DNA from: Paraburkholderia phytofirmans PsJN
GTDB lineage: Bacteria; Pseudomonadota; Gammaproteobacteria; Burkholderiales; Burkholderiaceae
Reading direction: 5' to 3'
DNA: 64,000 nt
Assembly: GCF_000020125.1 (NCBI RefSeq)
Contig: NC_010681.1
Coordinates: 1,736,001-1,800,000 of the forward strand
Part shown: positions 17,823 through 27,071 of the stretch, piece after piece
How the letters are laid out: every line of letters starts with the position of its first letter
Position numbering within the stretch: the stretch's first letter is position 1
The notes under the pieces: generated by a model
Told to the model about the DNA's origin: nothing
What the model saw: the letters and a program-made list of their open reading frames with translations, nothing else
Databases searched by the model: none
Translations under genes and position numbers: made by a program

Positions 17823-19286
17823 ATGAGCGAGCTTTTCATCGACGGCGAATGGGCCGCCGGCACAGGACCCGCATTCGCGTCGCACAACCCGGGCACGGGC
17901 GCGGCGGTATGGGAAGGCAACAGCGCCTCGGCGGACGACGTCGACCGTGCGGTGCGCAGCGCACGCCGCGCCTTCCCCGCGTGGTCGGCGTTGAGCCTCG
18001 ACGAGCGTTGCGGCGTGGTGCGCCGCTTCGCCGCGCTCGTGACGGAGCGCAAAGAGGCGCTGGCGGAAGCGATCGGCCGCGAAACCGGCAAGCCGTTGTG
18101 GGAAGCGCGCACCGAAGCGGCTTCGATGGCGGCCAAGGTCGAGATCTCGATCCAGGCCTATAACGAACGCACCGGCGAAAAGCGTTCGGCGATGGCGGAC
18201 GGCACAGCCGTGCTTCGGCATCGTCCGCATGGCGTGGTGGCGGTGTTTGGGCCGTACAACTTTCCGGGCCACTTGCCGAACGGGCATATCGTGCCGGCGC
18301 TGATCGCGGGCAATGCGGTCGTGTTCAAGCCGTCGGAACTCGCGCCCGGCGTGGCCGCGCTCACCGTGCAGATCTGGCGCGATGCAGGTTTGCCCACGGG
18401 CGTGCTGAACCTCGTGCAAGGCGAGAAGGATACCGGCATTGCGCTGGCGAATCATCGGCAGATCGACGGGTTGTTTTTCACGGGTAGTTCGGATACCGGA
18501 ACATTGCTGCACAAGCAATTCGGCGGCCGCCCGGAAATCGTGCTGGCGCTGGAAATGGGCGGCAACAATCCGCTCGTGATCGGACCAGTGGCTGATGTCG
18601 ATGCCGCCGTGCATCACACGATTCAGTCGGCGTTTCTCTCGGCGGGGCAGCGCTGCACGTGCGCGCGCCGTATTTTCGTGCCGAACGACGCGGGCGGCGA
18701 TCGTTTCATGGAGCGCTTCACCGAAGTCACGTCGCGCATCACAGTTGGTGAATACAACGCCGATCCGCAGCCGTTCATGGGCGCCGTGATTTCGGCGCGT
18801 GCCGCGTCGCGACTTGTCGCCGCGCAAGAACGCCTGCTGGCCGACGGCGCCAAGGCGTTGCTCAAGATGGAGCAGCGCGATCCGAAACTCGGTTTCGTCA
18901 CACCCGCAATTCTCGACGTGACGAATGTCAAGAATCTGCCGGACGAAGAACACTTCGGTCCTTTGGCGCAAATCATCCGCTACGGTAGCTTCAACGAAGC
19001 GCTGGAGCAAGCCAACGACACCGAATTCGGCCTCTCCGCCGGCCTGCTTGCCGACGACGAAGCGCTCTGGACGCACTTCCAGCGCACCATCCGCGCCGGC
19101 ATCGTCAACTGGAACCGGCCGACCAACGGCGCATCGTCGGGCGCGCCGTTCGGTGGGCCGGGCCGCTCGGGCAATCACCGGCCGAGCGCGTATTACGCTG
19201 CCGACTACTGCGCGTTCCCGATGGCGTCCGTCGAAAGCGCGCAACTGCAAATGCCCGCGAGCGTCTCGCCGGGCCTTCAATTCTAA
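17823..19286 (+). CDS. astD: succinylglutamate 5-semialdehyde dehydrogenase AstD
   Basis: A 487-residue aldehyde dehydrogenase. Visible are the catalytic Cys in SAGQRCTCARR, the Glu in LALEMGGNNPLVI, the NAD-binding GPYNFPGHLPNG (the Asn that stabilises the oxyanion), and FTGSSDTG. It oxidises N2-succinylglutamate 5-semialdehyde to N2-succinylglutamate with NAD+. Two ATGs compete: 17817 overlaps the aruG stop, but 17823 (MSELFIDGEW) has AGGGA at better spacing, and its product begins like other AstD proteins, so I use it. AstD sits before astB in this gene order. Confidence 0.94.
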   Translation: MSELFIDGEWAAGTGPAFASHNPGTGAAVWEGNSASADDVDRAVRSARRAFPAWSALSLDERCGVVRRFAALVTERKEALAEAIGRETGKPLWEARTEAASMAAKVEISIQAYNERTGEKRSAMADGTAVLRHRPHGVVAVFGPYNFPGHLPNGHIVPALIAGNAVVFKPSELAPGVAALTVQIWRDAGLPTGVLNLVQGEKDTGIALANHRQIDGLFFTGSSDTGTLLHKQFGGRPEIVLALEMGGNNPLVIGPVADVDAAVHHTIQSAFLSAGQRCTCARRIFVPNDAGGDRFMERFTEVTSRITVGEYNADPQPFMGAVISARAASRLVAAQERLLADGAKALLKMEQRDPKLGFVTPAILDVTNVKNLPDEEHFGPLAQIIRYGSFNEALEQANDTEFGLSAGLLADDEALWTHFQRTIRAGIVNWNRPTNGASSGAPFGGPGRSGNHRPSAYYAADYCAFPMASVESAQLQMPASVSPGLQF

Positions 19287-19295
19287 GGATCGACG

Positions 19296-20636
19296 ATGCA
19301 AGCCACTGAAGCCAATTTCGACGGTCTGGTCGGCCCGACCCACAACTACGCGGGGCTCTCGTTCGGCAACGTCGCCTCGCAGAACAACGAGAAGTCGATT
19401 GCGAATCCGAAGGCGGCGGCGCGTCAGGGCCTGCGCAAGATGAAGCAATTGGCCGATCTCGGCTTTCATCAGGGCGTGTTGCCGCCGCAGGAGCGTCCGT
19501 CGATGCGTCTGTTGCGCGAGCTCGGTTTCTCCGGCGACGACGCCACCGTAATCGCGCGTGTGGCCAAAGACGCGCCCGAGTTGCTGGCCGCCGCGAGTTC
19601 GGCGTCGGCGATGTGGACCGCGAATGCGGCGACCGTGAGCCCATCCGCGGATACGCACGACGGCCGCGTGCATTTCACGCCGGCCAATCTGTGCAGCAAG
19701 CTGCATCGCGCGATCGAACACGAGTCGACGCGCCGCACGCTGCGCGCGATCTTCAACGACGCCGACCGCTTCGTGGTGCACGAGGCGCTGCCCGGCACGC
19801 CCGCGCTCGGCGACGAAGGCGCGGCGAATCACACGCGCTTCTGCGCGGACTATGCGGCACGTGGCGTCGAATTCTTCGTGTATGGCCGTAGCGAGTACCG
19901 TCGCGGTCCGGAGCCGAAGCGCTTCCCGGCGCGTCAAACTTTTGAGGCGAGCCGTGCGGTCGCGCATCGTCATGGCCTCGCCGAAGCGGCGACGGTGTAC
20001 GCGCAGCAGAACCCCGACGTGATCGACGCGGGCGTGTTCCATAACGACGTGATCGCGGTGGGCAATCGCAACACGCTGTTCTGTCATCAACTGGCGTTCG
20101 TCGAACAGAACGCGGTGTACGACGAATTGCGCTCGAAGCTCACCGAGCTGAAAGCCGACTTCAATGTGATCGAAGTGCCGGACGCGCAGGTGAGCGTGGC
20201 CGACGCCGTCACCTCGTATCTGTTCAACAGCCAACTGCTGACGCGCCCCGACGGCAAGCAGGTGCTGGTGGTGCCGCAGGAATGCCGCGAGAATCCGCGC
20301 GTGGCCGCGTATCTCGACGGTCTGACGTCGCATGCGGGCCCGATCGACGACGTGCTGGTGTTCGATCTGCGTGAAAGCATGAAGAACGGCGGCGGCCCGG
20401 CGTGTCTGCGTCTGCGTGTCGTCCTCGACGACGCGGAGCGCGCGGCGGTGACTCAAGGCGTGTGGATCAACGACACGTTGTTCGGCCGACTGGATACGTG
20501 GATCGAAAAACATTATCGTGACCGCCTCGCGCCGGCCGATCTGACCGACCCGCAATTGCTCGCCGAATCGCGCACCGCGCTCGACGAACTCACGCAGATT
20601 CTCGGTTTGGGTTCGCTGTATGACTTCCAGCGCTGA
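19296..20636 (+). CDS. astB: N-succinylarginine dihydrolase AstB
   Basis: A 446-residue guanidino-modifying enzyme of the pentein fold. Recognisable AstB blocks are [17 protein letters not shown] at the start, [38 protein letters not shown]-type [12 protein letters not shown], and the catalytic C-terminal [14 protein letters not shown], whose Cys is the nucleophile. It hydrolyses N2-succinylarginine to N2-succinylornithine, CO2 and two NH3, the nitrogen-releasing step of the pathway. ATG at 19296 follows AAGGATC. Its 3' end overlaps the astE frame by 17 bp. Confidence 0.94.
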
Positions 20637-21672
20637 GCGCGGTATGCCGGTGCCGCTGCTCGACGATTTCCTCGCCTACACGCTGGCGGGCACGCGACCG
20701 GCCGCGAGTGAAACACAGGGTACGTGTGCAGGCGGCGTGCGCTGGTCGTGGCTGGACGACGGCGTGCTGTTGATGGAGCCCGCAGCGCAGGACGAGAGCG
20801 TGCGCAGCGTGCTCGTCTCCGCCGGCGTGCACGGCGACGAGACCGCGCCGATCGAACTGCTGGGTTTTCTGGTGCGTGACATCGCGCAAGGCACGGCCGC
20901 GCTGACTTGCCGCCTGCTGGTGATTCTCGGCAACGTCGACGCCATGCGCGACGCGTGCCGTTATCGTGACGACGATCTGAATCGCCTCTTCAGCGGCCGT
21001 CATCTGCAAGTACCGCAGAGTTACGAAGCACCGCGTGCCGCCGCGCTCGAACAGGCAGCGACGCAGTTCTTCGCGGCAGCGTCGAACAAGTCTGGCGCGC
21101 GTTGGCATATCGACATGCACACGGCGATCCGCGCGTCCGCCTTCGAACAATTCGCGTTGCTGCCGCATACCGGCAAGCCGTTTTCGCGCGCCATGTTCGA
21201 ATGGCTCGGCGAGGCGCGTATCAGCGCGGTGCTGTTGCACACCACGAAGGGCAATACGTATTCGCATTTCACCGCGCAGGTATGCGGCGCCGAGGCGTGC
21301 ACGCTGGAGCTCGGCAAGGTGCGTCCGTTCGGTCAGAACGATCTGACGCGTTTCGCTGGCGCCGACCACGCGGTGCGGCACCTGCTGGCGGGCATGCGTG
21401 GCCACGTTCGTGCGGACCTGCCGCGCGCTTTCACGGTGATCGATCAGATCACCAAGCAAAGCGACGCGTTCGAATTGCTGGTTGCCGCCGATGTCGCGAA
21501 TTTCACGCCGTTCGCGAAAGGCACCGTGCTTGCGCGCGACGGCGAGTACCGCTATGTCGTGCAGCACGACGAGGAACGGCTCGTGTTTCCGAACGCGACC
21601 GTCAAGCCCGGGTTGCGCGCCGGCTTGATGGTCGTCGAGACGACGCAGGACACACTCTCAAAGCTCGTGTAG
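20620..21672 (+). CDS. astE: succinylglutamate desuccinylase AstE
   Basis: A 350-residue zinc carboxypeptidase-like enzyme (aspartoacylase/AstE family). Zinc ligands H71 and E74 are in [11 protein letters not shown]; the third His is in WHIDMHTA; the catalytic Glu lies in the later [12 protein letters not shown]. It releases succinate and glutamate from N2-succinylglutamate, ending the pathway. The ATG at 20620 overlaps astB by 17 bp; the ATG at 20644 is an alternative that would remove the overlap, and neither has a strong ribosome-binding site. It ends just before a strong terminator hairpin, so it closes the operon. Confidence 0.92.
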
Positions 21673-21693
21673 TTCACTACTGTGCAAGACCCG

Positions 21694-21725
21694 AACGTTG
21701 CGCGCCGGGGCGCGCAACGTTTCTC
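21694..21725. terminator. terminator between astE and the GST gene
   Basis: A perfect 12-bp stem (21694-21705 with 21710-21721) enclosing CGGG, ending in TTTCTC. It lies between convergent astE and the minus-strand GST gene and would serve as terminator of the ast operon. Confidence 0.8.
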
Positions 21726-21739
21726 ACTCGCGTGGCTGG

Positions 21740-22360
21740 TTAAGCCGCGTTCGCGCGGATCAAACCTTCCGCCACCATCGCTTGCCGCACCTTCGGCCGT
21801 GCCGCAACGCGCTCCAGATACGCTTTCAGCTTCGGATAAGCACCGAGGTCGATCGACAGCATGCGCGCCCAGCTCAGCACGGTGAACGCATATGCATCGG
21901 CGACGGAGAACTGTCCCGTCAGATAGTCGCGTGCCGCGAGCACTTTTTCGAGTTCGCTAAAACGGGTGGCGAGTTTGGCGCGGCATTCGGCCTTCGTCGA
22001 TTCTGCCGTCTCCTGATGCCAGAGCCACGGGCTGAACGTCTTGTGCAATTCCGTGCTGATGTACGTGAGCCAGCCGAGCGCTTCGAGCCGTTGTGGCGAA
22101 CCCGCACGCGGCAGCAAATTCGACTCGGGCGCAAGATCGGCGACGTATTGCAATAAGGCAGCGCCTTCGGTGTGGCGAGAGCCGTCGGCGAATTCGAGCA
22201 GGGGCACATAGCCGCGCGGCGAGATCGCGTAATAGTCTTCGCCGTTGGCGAGCTTGTGCGTTTGCAGATTGACCTTGATGCCTTCGAAGTCGAGATCCGC
22301 TTCGCGCAGTGCAATGTGAACCGCTAACGAACAGGCGCCCGGCGAGTAATAGAGTTTCAT
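21740..22360 (-). CDS. glutathione S-transferase family protein
   Basis: A 206-residue GST. The N-terminal thioredoxin-like domain shows KLYYSPGACSLAVHIALRE (typical beta-class start with the SPGACS motif of proteobacterial GSTs), then GYVPLLEFADG with the cis-Pro, and HTEGAALLQYVAD. The C-terminal helical domain includes SVADAYAFTVL, a GST N-capping box. The long frame upstream of 22360 is antisense to the neighbouring regulator and not coding. Divergent from the LysR gene at 22487 with 126 bp between, so probably its target. Substrate unknown; detoxification of electrophiles is the usual role. Confidence 0.9.
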   Translation of the reverse strand: MKLYYSPGACSLAVHIALREADLDFEGIKVNLQTHKLANGEDYYAISPRGYVPLLEFADGSRHTEGAALLQYVADLAPESNLLPRAGSPQRLEALGWLTYISTELHKTFSPWLWHQETAESTKAECRAKLATRFSELEKVLAARDYLTGQFSVADAYAFTVLSWARMLSIDLGAYPKLKAYLERVAARPKVRQAMVAEGLIRANAA

Positions 22361-22486
22361 GTTTTCACCGCCATAGATGAGGTTGAAGTCCCGGCAGGTG
22401 CCGGTGGCAAAGCTCGTCGGCCGACAAGTCCGTGTGGTAAAAGTAGCCCGAATCGCGTTTCGAATAAACAGGCGGCTTGCCAAACC

Positions 22487-23395
22487 ATGCGTGCAAAAAC
22501 GCAATACGAACTGACTTCGGCGGATACGCAGACCATTCTCGCGCTGGTGCGCGCCGGCACGCTGGCGGAAGCCGCGCTGCGTCTGGGTATCGACGCCTCG
22601 ACCATCTTTCGCTCGGTGCAGCGGATCGAACGCGGGTTGGGACAGCGTTTGTTCGAGCGCTCGCGCAGCGGCTATCGCGCCACGCCGCTCGGCGCGCAAC
22701 TGGCGCGTCACGCCGAGCGCATTGAGAGCGAACTGGCGGCGGCGCGCTCCACGGTGCAGGCGAGCAGCGACCGCGTGTCCGGCAGCGTTCATGTGACGAC
22801 CACCGATACCGTGCTCTACGGTCTGCTGTTACCCGCGCTGCGCGATTTCGCGGCGCTGCATCCGGCGTTGTCGTTCGAGCTGACGGCGACCAACAGTCTC
22901 GCGAGCCTCACCAAACGCGACGCCGATATCGCCGTGCGCGCCACGCGCCGCGCGCCGGATCATCTGGTCGGCAAGCACGTGGGTCCGCTGCGTATCGCGG
23001 TATTCGCCGCGAAAAGCAGCGGCATTCACGCGACCGATGTCGATGCGCTGGCGCGTTGCGACTGGGCGGCCCCGGACGCCTCGCTCGGCGATCACCCTTC
23101 GGTGCTGTGGCGCAAGCGTCATTGCCCGATAGTCGAGCCGCGCTACAAGACCAACAGCGTGATGGCGGTGTTCGAACTCGTGGTGCGCGGTTTTGGCGTC
23201 GGCATCTTTCCGACCTTTCTCGCGCGCGGCCGCGACGATCTCGTGCAATTGACGCCGCCGCTCGACGAAGCCGAGTCGCAGGTGTGGGTGCTCGCGCATC
23301 CGGAGTCGCGTCATTTGCCGCATGTGGCTGCCGTCTATACGCATCTGTCGCAGCAGCTCAGCGGCGATTATGCAGCGGGCGACGGCGCACGCTAA
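22487..23395 (+). CDS. LysR-family regulator divergent from the GST gene
   Basis: A 302-residue LysR-type regulator: HTH around AEAALRLGIDASTIFRSVQR, linker helix, then an effector-binding domain containing HVTTTDTVLYGLLLPALR and FGVGIFPTFLARG. It has the divergent arrangement with the GST gene expected of a LysR regulator-target pair. Effector unknown. The 126-bp spacer is the only plausible place for its operators; I saw no perfect dyad in it. Confidence 0.85.
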   Translation: MRAKTQYELTSADTQTILALVRAGTLAEAALRLGIDASTIFRSVQRIERGLGQRLFERSRSGYRATPLGAQLARHAERIESELAAARSTVQASSDRVSGSVHVTTTDTVLYGLLLPALRDFAALHPALSFELTATNSLASLTKRDADIAVRATRRAPDHLVGKHVGPLRIAVFAAKSSGIHATDVDALARCDWAAPDASLGDHPSVLWRKRHCPIVEPRYKTNSVMAVFELVVRGFGVGIFPTFLARGRDDLVQLTPPLDEAESQVWVLAHPESRHLPHVAAVYTHLSQQLSGDYAAGDGAR

Positions 23396-23641
23396 CGCGT
23401 TCCGCTTTGCCTGAGCGCGACAGCTATTTACACCTTTACGCGTGAGCCCAAAGCGCGTGCCCACCGACGACGCCCGCGGCGCGCCCGCAGGCGCGGCAAA
23501 CGCAGCCTGTACAATCGCCGCCTCGCGGCTGTTGCGCTGCACCACACCGGCCGCACGAGTTTGAATCGCAATTTTGGCGCGGCAATCATGCTTGCGCGGA
23601 TTCGGCTCCGTCTTATTCAATACCGTAGAGGAACACCCGTA

Positions 23642-24436
23642 ATGAAGATGAATTGGCGAAACATAGCTGCGCTCGCGCTGTTCGCGGCGGCATCGGCAAC
23701 GGCCGGCACCGCTGCGGCGGCCGATATCAAGGAAGTGCATTTCGGCGTCGAGGCGTCGTATGCGCCGTTCGAATCGAAGTCGCCGTCGGGCGAGCTGCAG
23801 GGTTTCGACATCGACGTCGGCAATGCCGTATGCGCGAAGCTGAAGGCCAAATGCGTGTGGGTCGAGAATTCGTTCGACGGTCTGATCCCGGCCTTGCAGG
23901 CGCGCAAGTTCAACGCCATCAACTCGGACATGACGATCACGGATCAGCGCCGTCAGGCGGTCGACTTCACGGATCCGATCTACACCATCCCGAATCAGAT
24001 GATCGCGAAGAAGGGCAGCGGTCTGCTGCCGACGCCGGCCTCGCTCAAGGGTAAGCATGTCGGCGTGCTGCAAGGCACGATTCAGGAAACTTACGCGAAA
24101 GCGCGTTGGGCGCCGGCCGGCGTCGACGTCGTGCCGTATCAGACGCAGGATCAGATTTACGCCGACCTCGCTTCGGGGCGTCTCGACGCTGCCTTCCAGG
24201 ACGCGGAAGCCGCGTCGAAGGGCTTCCTGAAGAAGCCGCAAGGCGCGGGCTTCGAGTTCGCCGGTCCGGCCGTCACCGATGAGAAACTGCTCGGCGCGGG
24301 CGTCGGCTTCGGCGTCCGCAAGGGCGACAAGGCCTTGAAGGACGCGCTGAACCAGGCGCTCAAGGAACTGAAAGCGGACGGCACGATCGACCGTTTCGCA
24401 GCGAAGTACTTCGACGTGAAGGTGGTGTTGAAGTAA
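23642..24436 (+). CDS. basic amino-acid (lysine/arginine/ornithine type) periplasmic binding protein
   Basis: A 264-residue exported binding protein of the HisJ/ArgT type. The ATG at 23642 gives a signal peptide cleaved at TAAAAD; the open frame continues further upstream but is not conserved. Mature landmarks are VEASYAPFESKSPSGELQGFDIDVGNAVC, the family signature region, FDGLIPALQARKFNAINSDMTIT, and LKGKHVGVLQGT. Ligand-cleft residues are those of the lysine/arginine/ornithine/histidine group. It is the natural partner of HisQMP 10 kb upstream, which lacks its own receptor. Confidence 0.9.
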   Translation: MKMNWRNIAALALFAAASATAGTAAAADIKEVHFGVEASYAPFESKSPSGELQGFDIDVGNAVCAKLKAKCVWVENSFDGLIPALQARKFNAINSDMTITDQRRQAVDFTDPIYTIPNQMIAKKGSGLLPTPASLKGKHVGVLQGTIQETYAKARWAPAGVDVVPYQTQDQIYADLASGRLDAAFQDAEAASKGFLKKPQGAGFEFAGPAVTDEKLLGAGVGFGVRKGDKALKDALNQALKELKADGTIDRFAAKYFDVKVVLK

Positions 24437-24467
24437 CGCACGTCTTACGCGACTCGTTGTAGCTGAT

Positions 24468-24496
24468 GCAAACGGCCGCTGAGAGCGGCCGTTTGC
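24468..24496. terminator. hairpin terminator between the SBP and the decarboxylase
   Basis: A perfect 12-bp stem (24468-24479 with 24485-24496, GCAAACGGCCGC) with a 5-nt loop, placed between two convergent genes. It lacks a long T-tract, so termination may be partial. Confidence 0.7.
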
Positions 24497-24530
24497 ATTC
24501 GAGGCGGCGCCAGAGGCGAGCGCTATCCGG

Positions 24531-25289
24531 TCAACGCGCGTTCGCTTCCGGCTGATCGAGATAATCGAATACCACTTCGCCGAGACCGAGCGTTAGATCG
24601 GCAAGCAGATGGCGCGCCTCGACGATCTCCAGCACCGGCAATTCCGCAACCGGCGCGAGCGCGTGATGCGCCAGTTCGAGCGCGGCCGGCCCGGTCCATG
24701 CGCCTTTCAGATCGATGTCCTGCAGGTAGTAGCGCACCAGTTCGCAGATGCGCGGCGTGCCGTCCACATGCGGAATCACCTTGAGCAAAAAGTTGGGCGT
24801 TTCGAGGCGCTTTTTCTGCTGCGCCAGATCGAGCTGCCGATGCTTGTAGCCCATCGTGCCGGTGGCGATGCGCACCGGACCGTAGTCGAGCGTGCCGACG
24901 AGCGTGTCGGTATGAACCGCAAGCACCGGATTCGCGAGCTTCTTCGGAAAGCCCCACAGTTCGCGGCCGCCGGCGATGGGCGGATGGTCGTCTAGATACA
25001 TAGCCAGCGTGTAGCCGCCCGCCACGCCCTTGTACGACACCGGGATCACCTGGCCGCTTTCCGTGTAGTCGCCGAAACCCGTCGAGTCCGGCATGCGGAT
25101 GAACTCGTAGTGCACCAGCGGCTCGCCGATTTCGAGTGGTTCGGGCACCACGGCGCGCAGTTTGTCCGGATCGGTGCGGTAGGTGATGATCAGAAATTCG
25201 CGGTTGATGAACCGGTACGGGCCCATGGGGAATGCCGGGCTCGTGATCGGCATGGCGAAGGCATTTGACAGCACGCTTTTGACGTCCAT
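24531..25289 (-). CDS. acetoacetate decarboxylase (ADC) family protein
   Basis: A 252-residue ADC-family protein. The Schiff-base lysine region is intact: [13 protein letters not shown], with K116-K117, matching the Lys-Lys pair of Clostridium [20 protein letters not shown] and [18 protein letters not shown] are also family blocks. It should decarboxylate acetoacetate or a similar beta-keto acid to a ketone and CO2. AAGGA precedes the start. It is a lone gene with no acetone or CoA-transferase genes next to it, so the role here is unclear; ADC-like homologs can have other substrates. Confidence 0.9.
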   Translation of the reverse strand: MDVKSVLSNAFAMPITSPAFPMGPYRFINREFLIITYRTDPDKLRAVVPEPLEIGEPLVHYEFIRMPDSTGFGDYTESGQVIPVSYKGVAGGYTLAMYLDDHPPIAGGRELWGFPKKLANPVLAVHTDTLVGTLDYGPVRIATGTMGYKHRQLDLAQQKKRLETPNFLLKVIPHVDGTPRICELVRYYLQDIDLKGAWTGPAALELAHHALAPVAELPVLEIVEARHLLADLTLGLGEVVFDYLDQPEANAR

Positions 25290-25552
25290 GTTTTTCCTTG
25301 GTGGTTAAACGCGATTGGAACGCTTCTGCACTGCACAAGAGTATCGTCGATTCCGCGTTGCCTTGCGCTCAGACTGCTCTCCAATTATTTCCAGATATTG
25401 CTTCACGGACGTGTCCGTGCATGGCGGCCTGCGCTAAAATCGGCGAGCGCACCGCAGACGTCACGGCTTCACGCGAAGGCCGGGCGCTGACGGCGCAGCG
25501 AAAACCAAAATACAGCAGTAGGCGCCGGGGCGGCGCTTAGCGGGGGAGTGCA

Positions 25553-26935
25553 ATGACCACCATCGCAATCGAGAATCCGGGCCACACGGGTGCAGCGGAC
25601 GATGCGCAATTGAATGCCAGCTTCGCGCGGCAGCCTATTCTGAACCGCGACGGCATGCTGTGCGGCTACGAGATCAAGGTGCGCGCACCGGAATGTGCCG
25701 CGCAGACGGCGGACGCCGCGCATGCCGCCGTGCATGCCGCCGTGCATGAGAACAGCGACGCCGACGCGGCATCGCCCCGCGCGCCCGATCCGGCGCAACG
25801 CGTGGCGCGAGCCATCCTTCACGGCCTGCTGCAGGGCAATGTGCGCGGCGCGCTGACCGGGCATCCGGCCTACGTCGACGTCAGCCGCGAGATGCTCTTC
25901 GACGAGGCGATCCTGCGGCTGCCCGCCGAGCGCTTCATGCTCGAACTGGCGCCCACCATCGAGGTCGACGAGGCGCTGGTGGCGCGCATCGTCCAGTTGC
26001 ATGGGCGGCGCTATCGTTTCGTGCTCGACGAGGTGACCCAGCCCAACGAAGCCTTCGCCAAACTGTTGCCCTACGCCGAAGTCGTCAAGATCGATTTCAT
26101 GCACGCGCCGCGCGCGCTGCTGCCGAAACTGGCGAGCGTGCTCAAGTCGGCGGGCAAACTGCTGGTCGCCTCGGGCATCGACGCGCAGGCCGATTTCGAA
26201 ACGGCGCATGGACTCGGGTTCGATCGCTTTCAGGGTTACTTCTTCGCGCGCGCGCAGACCTCGACGACGCGCCGCGTCAGCGCGCCGCGCCATGCGTTGC
26301 TGAACCTGCTGCAACTCCTCTCGGGCGATCCGACCGTCGCACAGCTCGAAGCCGAACTCAAGCTGAACCCGGTGCTGGTGATGCACCTGATGAAGCTCGC
26401 CAATTCGAGCGGCCTCGCCGTCGGCCACAAGGTCACGACGCTGCGCGAGGCGATCAACGCGACCGGCACCAACCGCATCGCGCGCTGGACGCAGCTGCTG
26501 CTCTACGCCGACGGCCGCAAGGTCGCCCTCGAAGACGATCCCCTGCTGCAACTTGCCGCGACGCGCGCGCGCTTCATGGAACTGGCGATCGAGCGCCTGC
26601 CCGAAGCCGGTCGCGACGAAGCCGATGCGGCGTTTCTGACCGGCGTATTTTCATTCGTCGACGCGGTGTTCGGCGGCTCGCTCGAAAGCACCTTGAACCT
26701 GCTGACGTTGTCGCGTCCGATCCAGGCGGGCATCCTGCATCGGCAGGGCGTGCTGGGCTTGCTGCTGAGCGCGGTCGAAGCGCTCGAACGCGGCGCGTGG
26801 GATGAGATCGGCACGCTGTGCGAACGCCTGCAGCCGTTGACGGTGGAGGAGGTCGCGGAACTGGGTCTGGCGGCCGGCGCGTGGGCCGGCGTCGCCGACC
26901 GCAGCGCGGAAGGGCTGGAAAGAATCGAGGACTGA
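25553..26935 (+). CDS. EAL-like/HDOD signalling protein (YuxH-like), copy 1
   Basis: A 460-residue protein with an N-terminal degenerate EAL domain (residues 25-245) and a C-terminal HDOD domain (about 260-420). The usual catalytic EAL motif is YEIKVRA here, the DDFG-like region is LDEVTQ, and the AEGVET-like region is ASGIDA, so phosphodiesterase activity is not expected; it may bind c-di-GMP or act as a partner. HDOD residues such as QLEAELKLNPVLVMHLMKLAN are well kept. It is a clear paralog of the gene at 30748 (same architecture, matching FQGYFFAR and REAINATG blocks). An alanine/histidine-rich insert follows residue 45. Confidence 0.87.
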   Translation: MTTIAIENPGHTGAADDAQLNASFARQPILNRDGMLCGYEIKVRAPECAAQTADAAHAAVHAAVHENSDADAASPRAPDPAQRVARAILHGLLQGNVRGALTGHPAYVDVSREMLFDEAILRLPAERFMLELAPTIEVDEALVARIVQLHGRRYRFVLDEVTQPNEAFAKLLPYAEVVKIDFMHAPRALLPKLASVLKSAGKLLVASGIDAQADFETAHGLGFDRFQGYFFARAQTSTTRRVSAPRHALLNLLQLLSGDPTVAQLEAELKLNPVLVMHLMKLANSSGLAVGHKVTTLREAINATGTNRIARWTQLLLYADGRKVALEDDPLLQLAATRARFMELAIERLPEAGRDEADAAFLTGVFSFVDAVFGGSLESTLNLLTLSRPIQAGILHRQGVLGLLLSAVEALERGAWDEIGTLCERLQPLTVEEVAELGLAAGAWAGVADRSAEGLERIED

Positions 26936-27071
26936 GATTAGCGCTTCAGCCGGAGACCGCGGCATGCGAGGCATGGCGGTCCCGGCGCAACTGACTCAAG
27001 TGCAACCTGGCGTCGGGCAAACACAGAACAGGTGAGAGTGAAGCGGAGTGATCAACGATCACGCCAGGTCT

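Noticed and set aside
17523..20555. 1010-codon open frame on the minus strand across aruG, astD and astB
   Set aside because: It is antisense to three recognised enzymes whose codons are GC3-rich; its translation is Arg/His-rich and low in hydrophobic structure, with no family and no ribosome-binding site.
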